From Caryophanales bacterium UBA1744 (GTDB lineage Bacteria; Bacillota_I; Bacilli_A; RFN20; CAG-826), in the NCBI GenBank assembly GCA_002314915.1, contig DCHU01000014.1, forward strand, positions 1 to 5,529: 5,529 nucleotides of DNA. The letters are read 5' to 3'. The notes beneath the pieces were generated by a model that was not told the DNA's origin, did not search any database, and worked only from the letters and a program-made list of their open reading frames with translations. Within the stretch, counting starts at the first letter, position 1. Every line of letters begins with the position of its first letter. Positions 1 to 3,736 of this stretch are shown piece by piece. The translations under genes were made by a program, and so were the position numbers.

Positions 1-588
1 AAGTGTGACATCCTCATCAATGGCGCAGGCGGAAATAACCCACGTGCTACAACAGATAATGAATATGCTGAACTAGACGACGCAGCAAAAGAGATGAAGA
101 CATTCTTCGACCTCGATCAGAGCGGTGTTGAATTCGTCTTCAACCTCAACTTCATCGGAACACTCTTGCCTTCACAGGTCTTCGCAGCAGACATGATCGG
201 AAGAGAAGGCTGCAGCATCCTCAACATTTCTTCAATGAATGCTTATACACCTCTTACAAAGATTCCTGCTTACTCAGGCGCAAAGGCAGCTGTCTCTAAC
301 TTCACACAGTGGTTAGCAGTTCACTTCAGCCACATTGGAATCAGAGTTAATGCAATCGCCCCAGGATTCTTCTCAACAGCACAGAACGCTAAGCTCCTCT
401 GGAACGAAGATGGAACACCAACTGCACGTACAGGAAAGATCCTTGCAGCTACTCCAATGGGCAAGTTCGGCGAAGTCGATGATTTAGTCGGCGCAACACT
501 CTTCCTCTGCTCACCAGAAGCAGCTGGATTCATCACAGGAATCTGCATCCCAATCGATGGCGGATTCTCATCATACTCAGGAGTCTAA
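1..588 (+). CDS. uxuB: D-mannonate oxidoreductase (fructuronate reductase), SDR family, 5'-partial
   Basis: The frame is open from base 1 to a TAA at 586-588, giving 195 residues; the start and the N-terminal Rossmann GxxxGxG lie left of the window. It is a classical short-chain dehydrogenase/reductase. Visible features are the NGAGG motif (window residues 7-11), a likely tetrad Asn in NFIGT (N50), catalytic Ser78, Tyr91 and Lys95 in YSGAK, the NAIAPG motif after them, and a C-terminal DGGFSSYSGV tail. SDR enzymes of this type in Firmicutes interconvert D-fructuronate and D-mannonate with NAD(P)H in the cytoplasm. That role is inferred mainly from the mannonate dehydratase gene starting one base after its stop. 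An internal Met at base 94 is not the start, because the conserved NGAGG lies upstream of it. SDR substrate cannot be fixed from sequence alone; another sugar-acid dehydrogenase is the alternative. Confidence 0.85.
   Translation, partial: KCDILINGAGGNNPRATTDNEYAELDDAAKEMKTFFDLDQSGVEFVFNLNFIGTLLPSQVFAADMIGREGCSILNISSMNAYTPLTKIPAYSGAKAAVSNFTQWLAVHFSHIGIRVNAIAPGFFSTAQNAKLLWNEDGTPTARTGKILAATPMGKFGEVDDLVGATLFLCSPEAAGFITGICIPIDGGFSSYSGV
579..583 (+). promoter_or_regulatory. Ribosome binding site of uxuA
   Basis: AGGAG lies six bases before the ATG at 590 and inside the last codons of uxuB. It decides the uxuA start: the in-frame upstream ATG at 557 has no comparable site and would add eleven residues unlike the family N-terminus. 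Confidence 0.8.
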
Positions 589-589
589 T

Positions 590-1633
590 ATGAAACTTAC
601 ATTCAGATGGTATGGCGAGTCTGACTGCATCCCAGTTCAGTACTTACGCCAGATTCCAAATATGTCCGGTGTCGTCACAGCATGCTATGACGTTCCAGTC
701 GGAGAAGTTTGGTCAGTTGAATCCCTTAAAAAACTTAAGAGCATCGCAAACGGTGTTGGACTTGAGATGGAAGTCATCGAATCAATTCCAGTTTCAGAAG
801 ATATCAAACTTGGAAAGCCAACAAGAGACAAATTAATCGAGAATTATTGCGAGAACATCAGACGTTGCGCTTCAGTCGGCGTCAAGTGTGTCTGCTATAA
901 CTTCATGCCAGTATTTGACTGGTTAAGAACCGAGATGTACCACCAAAATGAGGATGGTTCAAACTCGCTCGCATACTCATGGGCAGACTTCCAGAAGATT
1001 GATCCACATAACTTACACCTCCCAGGCTGGGACGAATCCTACTCACAGGATGAACTCCAGGGCTTGTTAGAGGCATACAGCCATTTCTCGCATGATGACT
1101 TATTCAACAACCTCGTTTACTTCTTAGAGAGAATCATCCCTGTCTGTGATGAGGTTGGAGTCAAGATGGCTATCCATCCAGATGATCCACCATGGGATAT
1201 CTTCGGACTTCCAAGAATCGTTTCTAATGAAGCTGATTTAGACAGAATGTTCGCAGCGGTTCCTTCCAAGAACAACGGAGTCACCCTTTGCACAGGTTCA
1301 TTCGGCGCAGGCAGACACAATGACGTTGTCCATATGGTTGGTAAATACTCAAAAGAAGGAAGATTACACTTCCTCCACCTCAGAAACGTCAAATGGACAG
1401 ACGACAAGGATTCATTCGTTGAAGTCGGTCACTGCACAAAGGACGGATCGCTCGACATGGCAGCAGTAGTTGACGCTGCGGTCGTAAACGGATTCGACGG
1501 ATATGTTAGACCAGACCACGGACGTAACATCTGGGGCGAAGATGCAAAGCCAGGATACGGACTCTTCGATAGAGCTCTTGGCTGCGCATACATCAACGGC
1601 TTATTTGAAATGGCCGAAAAGAAAAATAAGTAG
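590..1633 (+). CDS. uxuA: Mannonate dehydratase
   Basis: Dehydrates D-mannonate to 2-keto-3-deoxy-D-gluconate in the cytoplasm, the committed step of glucuronate breakdown. The protein is 347 residues, in the usual range of the Gram-positive forms. It opens with MKLTFRWYGE, matching the family's characteristic start MKMTFRWYG, followed by the PVGEVW motif. It is a TIM-barrel, xylose-isomerase-like enzyme using Mn2+/Fe2+. The likely metal and catalytic residues are all present: His196 in AIHPDD, Cys234 in TLCTG, His260/His263 in HFLHLRN, and Asp309-His310 in RPDHGR. ATG 590 is chosen because of the AGGAG at 579-583 and the family N-terminus. It follows uxuB by one base, so the two are translationally coupled, and it is separated from eda by 72 bases. 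No lesion or missing residue is seen, and the assignment is secure. Confidence 0.97.
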   Translation: MKLTFRWYGESDCIPVQYLRQIPNMSGVVTACYDVPVGEVWSVESLKKLKSIANGVGLEMEVIESIPVSEDIKLGKPTRDKLIENYCENIRRCASVGVKCVCYNFMPVFDWLRTEMYHQNEDGSNSLAYSWADFQKIDPHNLHLPGWDESYSQDELQGLLEAYSHFSHDDLFNNLVYFLERIIPVCDEVGVKMAIHPDDPPWDIFGLPRIVSNEADLDRMFAAVPSKNNGVTLCTGSFGAGRHNDVVHMVGKYSKEGRLHFLHLRNVKWTDDKDSFVEVGHCTKDGSLDMAAVVDAAVVNGFDGYVRPDHGRNIWGEDAKPGYGLFDRALGCAYINGLFEMAEKKNK

Positions 1634-1653
1634 TTAACATCATACAATTTGTC

Positions 1654-1663
1654 TTGTATACAA
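1654..1663 (+). promoter_or_regulatory. Perfect palindrome TTGTATACAA, candidate GntR/FadR-type operator
   Basis: A perfect 10-base inverted repeat in the spacer between uxuA and eda. The neighbouring ATACAA at 1642-1647 can also pair with TTGTAT at 1654-1659. Known UxuR/ExuR-like (GntR, FadR subfamily) operators have a central GTATAC flanked by TTG/CAA-type arms, so a hexuronate-responsive repressor is the natural guess. No regulator gene is in the window. A short palindrome in AT-rich DNA could be chance. Confidence 0.4.
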
Positions 1664-1682
1664 CAGATTTATTAACTATATT
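1654..1682 (+). promoter_or_regulatory. Possible internal promoter for eda
   Basis: TTGTAT (1654-1659), 17 bases, then TATATT (1677-1682). The -10 is good and the spacing ideal, but the -35 matches TTGACA at only three positions. It would overlap the TTGTATACAA palindrome, so a repressor bound there could block it. It would allow eda to be expressed apart from uxuBA, as its second role in the Entner-Doudoroff pathway would require. Confidence 0.3.
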
Positions 1683-1705
1683 AAGGTTATATTGAGGACA
1701 AAAAT

Positions 1706-2317
1706 ATGGAACCAATTGAAAGAATTAAATTAAAGAAGCTCCTTCCAGTCGTCGTCTTTAAGACAATCGAAGAAGCTGAACCTACATTTGACGCTATGGT
1801 CGCAGGTGGAATGGATATGGCAGAAATCTGCTTCAGAACACCATGTGCAAGAGACGCAATCGAATTGCTCGCAAAGAAATACCCAGACGCATTAATCGGC
1901 GCTGGAACAGTCATCAACGCAGAGCAGTGCGAAGCTGCAATCGCTGCAGGCGCAAAGTTCATCGTCTCTCCTGGTTTCTCAGCTAAGGTTGCTGAGGTCG
2001 CCAAGAAGCACGGAATCATCTATCTCCCAGGCGTTGCAACCGCAACAGAGGTCATGGCAGCACTCGATGCTGGCATTTCTACCTTGAAATTCTTCCCAGC
2101 AACCAACGCTGGAGGACTCGCTTACATTAAAGCGCTCTCAGCTGCATTCCCTCAGGTCAGATGGATGCCAACAGGCGGAGTCAACGAATCCAACATCCTC
2201 GACTTCCTCGCATTTGAGAAGATCATCTGCTGTGGCGGTTCATTCATGATGAAGGGAACGCCAGATGAAATCACTGAGAAGACAAGAAACGCTCTTGCTC
2301 TCATCGGCGGTAAGTAA
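1706..2317 (+). CDS. eda: KDPG aldolase (2-dehydro-3-deoxy-phosphogluconate aldolase / 4-hydroxy-2-oxoglutarate aldolase)
   Basis: Class I aldolase that cleaves 2-keto-3-deoxy-6-phosphogluconate to pyruvate and glyceraldehyde-3-phosphate, the last step of hexuronate breakdown. At 203 residues it is a normal family length and should form the usual cytoplasmic TIM-barrel trimer. Visible features are Glu40 and Arg44 in AEICFRT (general base and phosphate binding), GAGTV (65-69), Schiff-base Lys128 in TLKFFPA, the PTGGV phosphate loop (155-159), and a second phosphate-site segment CCGGSF (175-180). The start at ATG 1706 is supported by GAGGA at 1694-1698, seven bases away. The kinase that makes KDPG (kdgK) is not in the window. 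A strong terminator follows 16 bases after the stop, ending the operon here. No oddities seen. Confidence 0.96.
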   Translation: MEPIERIKLKKLLPVVVFKTIEEAEPTFDAMVAGGMDMAEICFRTPCARDAIELLAKKYPDALIGAGTVINAEQCEAAIAAGAKFIVSPGFSAKVAEVAKKHGIIYLPGVATATEVMAALDAGISTLKFFPATNAGGLAYIKALSAAFPQVRWMPTGGVNESNILDFLAFEKIICCGGSFMMKGTPDEITEKTRNALALIGGK

Positions 2318-2333
2318 TCCAAATAAAAAAAAT

Positions 2334-2360
2334 GGTGGGCCATAAGGTCCACCTTTTATT
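2334..2360 (+). terminator. Rho-independent terminator of the uxu/eda operon
   Basis: An 8-bp stem (2334-2341 with 2346-2353, one G-U pair) with loop ATAA is followed by TTTTATT. The A-rich run upstream (about 2321-2332) would give a U-tract on the other strand, so it may work in both directions and act as a backstop for the minus-strand transcript. Confidence 0.9.
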
Positions 2361-2370
2361 ATATAAAGAT

Positions 2371-2396
2371 AAAAAAAGAACACCTCAACGGTGTCC
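2371..2396 (-). terminator. Rho-independent terminator of the large minus-strand RNA
   Basis: Read on the minus strand: a 7-bp stem (2390-2396 with 2378-2384, containing a G-U pair) with loop GTTGA, directly followed by seven Ts (complement of 2371-2377). On the plus strand the same stem has an A-C mismatch and is followed by CTCTCCC, so it only makes sense on the minus strand. Confidence 0.9.
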
Positions 2397-2416
2397 CTCT
2401 CCCTTCATCATTCGTC

Positions 2417-2451
2417 CCGACGCCTGTCCAATATCCTCACGGAATTGTCGG
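2417..2451 (-). other. 3' stem-loop of the large RNA (GUGA tetraloop)
   Basis: CCGA (2417-2420) pairs with TCGG (2448-2451), though a run of unpaired bases separates it from the inner stem on one side. The inner arms 2429-2436 and 2441-2447 form seven pairs with one bulged base (2433). On the minus strand the loop is GTGA. It is the last sizeable helix before the terminator. Confidence 0.6.
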
Positions 2452-2501
2452 CCTAGTCGTTGCGGTAAGAAGTATCTTACTGTTTGCCATCTTCTTAGCT
2501 T

Positions 2502-2542
2502 TTCCGGTTTTTGTGGTCCATTGCTGGAGATTTGTTCCGGTT
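2502..2542 (-). other. GCAA hairpin flanked by two AACCGGAA copies
   Basis: On the minus strand a TCCA/TGGA stem with GCAA loop (2517-2528) sits between two copies of AACCGGAA (2535-2542 and 2502-2509). The CCGG cores are self-complementary, so they can pair with each other across the hairpin, or between two RNA molecules. Confidence 0.5.
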
Positions 2543-2639
2543 CATCTTAGGCTGAATCGTCATGCATTTCTTTCGTCCTGCCATAAATTCAGTCTGTGCG
2601 GAAGCTTGTCCGCTTTACCATTGTCTGGAGGATTCACTA

Positions 2640-2683
2640 CCATGGTCCTTGGAATGTCCTTACGGTATTTCCAATCGCCGTGG
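2640..2683 (-). other. Extended hairpin of the large RNA (GUAA tetraloop)
   Basis: TTGGAA (2649-2654) pairs with TTCCAA (2669-2674). A symmetric 3x3 internal loop and two G-C pairs lead to a GTAA loop on the minus strand (2660-2663). An outer helix 2640-2645 with 2678-2683 continues it, with one A-C opposition on the minus strand. Confidence 0.6.
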
Positions 2684-2900
2684 GTCACAGTTCATTCATA
2701 AGGTTCGTTACCGTCACCAACGTGGGGTGCCTTCGCCTTATGCCTTGGCAGACTTCCATCTGCTTTCCTCTTTTCAGTTAGCTATGCTCTGATAACCTTT
2801 TTCCAATGCGTTCAATCCGAATTGGACTTCAGGAGACCGTCCTCGCTGCGAGGGTCGAGTGGAATGATCCCGGGCGGGACCAATCAGAGGCTCGGCTCAC

Positions 2901-2922
2901 TTTCCACGTAGCTCTGTGGAAA
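2901..2922 (-). other. Perfect 7-bp hairpin of the large RNA
   Basis: TTTCCAC (2901-2907) and GTGGAAA (2916-2922) are perfectly complementary around an 8-base loop, and a flanking GACCA/TGGTC pair could enclose it. The 8-base loop is not a standard stable tetraloop and could contact another part of the RNA. Confidence 0.6.
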
Positions 2923-2941
2923 CGCTAACTGGTCAATGGCT

Positions 2942-3006
2942 CAATCTGATGGTGCGTCTTTCTCAAGTCCCTTGCGGGATTAATTGAGGAGCCAGCATTC
3001 AGATTG
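2942..3006 (-). other. Long-arm stem-loop of the large RNA (8-bp closing helix, GCAA tetraloop)
   Basis: A perfect 8-bp helix (2942-2949 with 2999-3006) encloses a second helix (2962-2966 with 2984-2988), an asymmetric internal loop, and a CCC/GGG stem capped by GCAA on the minus strand (2972-2975). Confidence 0.65.
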
Positions 3007-3065
3007 CCTGCTCGCCTTGCGCCTGTTCCTCCTCTCGAAGGTCGTTGGCTCTCTTTGGGGCGAGG

Positions 3066-3087
3066 TCCTAACTATTGCTAGCTAGGA
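3066..3087 (-). other. 9-bp GCAA hairpin of the large RNA
   Basis: Arms 3066-3074 and 3079-3087 form nine pairs, eight Watson-Crick plus one G-U on the minus strand, with a GCAA loop. On the plus strand the G-U becomes A-C, so this hairpin supports the minus strand both by loop and by pairing. Confidence 0.7.
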
Positions 3088-3393
3088 GCTATCCGGTGGG
3101 GTCCGGGTTCTGAACAGGATCCCTATTTCTAGAGGTCCAGCCCTTACTCGTAGCAGGTGGGTTCAAATCGTTTCTCTTGGTTTTGGTCAGGAATCTCCTG
3201 CTCCGCACGTAAGCTCGTTTTAAGAACACTGCTATTGGCGGTCTCGACATGTCTGAATCATTGCTGATTCGCATTGTCTTGGCCTACCGGGCGATTTCTC
3301 GCTCGGCCACCGGTAAGATGGTTTTCTCAAGAGGGACTTGGGCTTGGTGTTTCCTCGCGGAATCCTTAGCTTTCGCCTCACTTGGGTAATGAT

Positions 3394-3470
3394 GTCACAA
3401 CTCAGGTGTAATCAGCCTATTTTCTAGGTTGATTTGCATCTCCGGAGAGGTGCGCCACTCGGTTGTGGAC
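3394..3470 (-). other. 5' three-way junction of the large RNA
   Basis: The predicted first bases of the transcript (3470-3462) pair with 3394-3401 (8 bp, one bulged base). This closes a junction with two hairpins: 3436-3453 (on the minus strand, a UCCG loop of UNCG type) and 3412-3432 (GAAAA loop). A helix that begins right at the predicted 5' end supports the placement of the promoter. Confidence 0.65.
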
Positions 3471-3474
3471 GATA

Positions 3475-3503
3475 ACTATAATAGCAGTGTATTTTACTGT
3501 CAA
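3475..3503 (-). promoter_or_regulatory. Strong sigma-A-type promoter of the large RNA
   Basis: Minus strand: TTGACA (3503-3498), exactly 17 bases, then TATAGT (3480-3475). This is 6/6 and 5/6 to consensus. A-tracts further upstream (3509-3540 read in reverse) resemble an UP element. Transcription should start at about 3470-3467. A small inverted repeat ACTGT-CAA-ACAGT (3496-3508) covers the -35 and could be an operator. Confidence 0.85.
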
Positions 3504-3721
3504 ACAGTTTTTTGCACATTTTTACTATTTATTTTTGAATAATGAGTCAAAAACACCATTTTCCTTAAAGGAATGTCTTAAATATTCGGCAAATTGGAAT
3601 CATTTTTTCTATTTGTGGCGCCCATAAAACACAATCATCTATTAAAAAAATGAAAATTAGTAGTGCATTTATCGTGCGTATTGCTATTGTTTACTAGGCA
3701 AAAATTAATTTTTGACGAAAT
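3504..3721. other. AT-rich divergent intergenic region
   Basis: No gene is seen. The region lies between the minus-strand RNA promoter and the lipoprotein ribosome site. I find an odd-centred palindrome TTCCTT-A-AAGGAA at 3561-3573 and runs of A/T, but no convincing plus-strand promoter. The best is TTGCTA (3681-3686), 18 bases, TTAATT (3705-3710), which is weak. The lipoprotein promoter should nevertheless be here. Confidence 0.5.
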
Positions 3722-3729
3722 AAAGGAGG
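3722..3729 (+). promoter_or_regulatory. Ribosome binding site of the lipoprotein gene
   Basis: AAAGGAGG, an almost complete anti-16S match, seven bases before the ATG at 3737. It fixes that start, which gives a normal signal peptide. Confidence 0.85.
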
Positions 3730-3736
3730 CATAATA

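Larger units (their letters stand above)
2371..3470 (-). ncRNA. Giant structured non-coding RNA, ~1.1 kb, family unassigned
   Basis: No ORF here has a ribosome site, recognisable protein or codon pattern like the neighbouring genes. Instead there is a complete transcription unit on the minus strand: a near-consensus promoter at 3475-3503 and a hairpin plus T7 terminator at 2371-2396. Sampled lines are roughly 42-60% GC, against about 23% in the adjacent spacer, and the change occurs at the promoter. Many hairpins can be drawn by eye. On the minus strand loops at about 3371, 3355, 3295, 3261, 3126, 3075, 2972, 2754, 2660, 2521 and 2437 are GNRA tetraloops (GAAA, GCGA, GCAA, GGAA, GTAA, GTGA), which fixes the strand. 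Longer helices include 2942-2949 with 2999-3006 (8 bp), 3011-3016 with 3059-3064, and 3394-3401 with 3462-3470. I see no group I or II intron core, RNase P, tmRNA or rRNA signature. Size and style recall GOLLD, ROOL and OLE RNAs, but I cannot match it to any of them. Function unknown. Confidence 0.85.

Noticed and set aside
557..589. Upstream in-frame ATG extending uxuA by 11 residues
   Set aside because: It overlaps the end of uxuB and lacks a good ribosome site. The residues do not match the UxuA N-terminus, whereas ATG 590 has AGGAG and the conserved MKLTFRWYG start.
2729..2746. Three GCCTT copies in 18 bases, as a possible repeat array
   Set aside because: Too short and irregularly spaced for a CRISPR or other array. 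Probably part of the RNA fold or chance.
2332..2792. Short plus-strand ORFs (2332-2550, 2513-2701, 2562-2792, 2596-2781)
   Set aside because: They overlap each other, lack ribosome sites, start inside or next to the eda terminator, and their Cys/Ser/His-rich translations look like random reading of structured RNA.
3153..3175. tRNA T-arm-like GGTTCAAATC on the plus strand
   Set aside because: The 3' half of the T stem does not pair, no acceptor stem or anticodon arm is visible, and it is antisense to the RNA. Chance resemblance.
3089..3274. 61-codon minus-strand ORF within the RNA
   Set aside because: No ribosome site; the peptide resembles no protein I know, and the stretch is occupied by GNRA hairpins.
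2371..3470. Group II or group I intron, RNase P RNA, tmRNA or rRNA fragment
   Set aside because: I found no domain V-like hairpin, no GUGYG start with a matching 3' end, no group I P7 core, no RNase P core, and no tmRNA tag or rRNA landmarks. The unit sits between genes with its own promoter and terminator and does not interrupt anything.
2371..3470. Plus-strand orientation for the structured RNA
   Set aside because: Several helices would gain G-U pairs, but no promoter precedes the region on the plus strand and no strong terminator ends it. The loops would read as the complement of GNRA.
3496..3513. Plus-strand terminator ACTGT-CAA-ACAGT-TTTTT
   Set aside because: The 5-bp AT-rich stem with a 3-base loop is weak and there is no plus-strand gene upstream for it to end. 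It is noted only as a possible operator.
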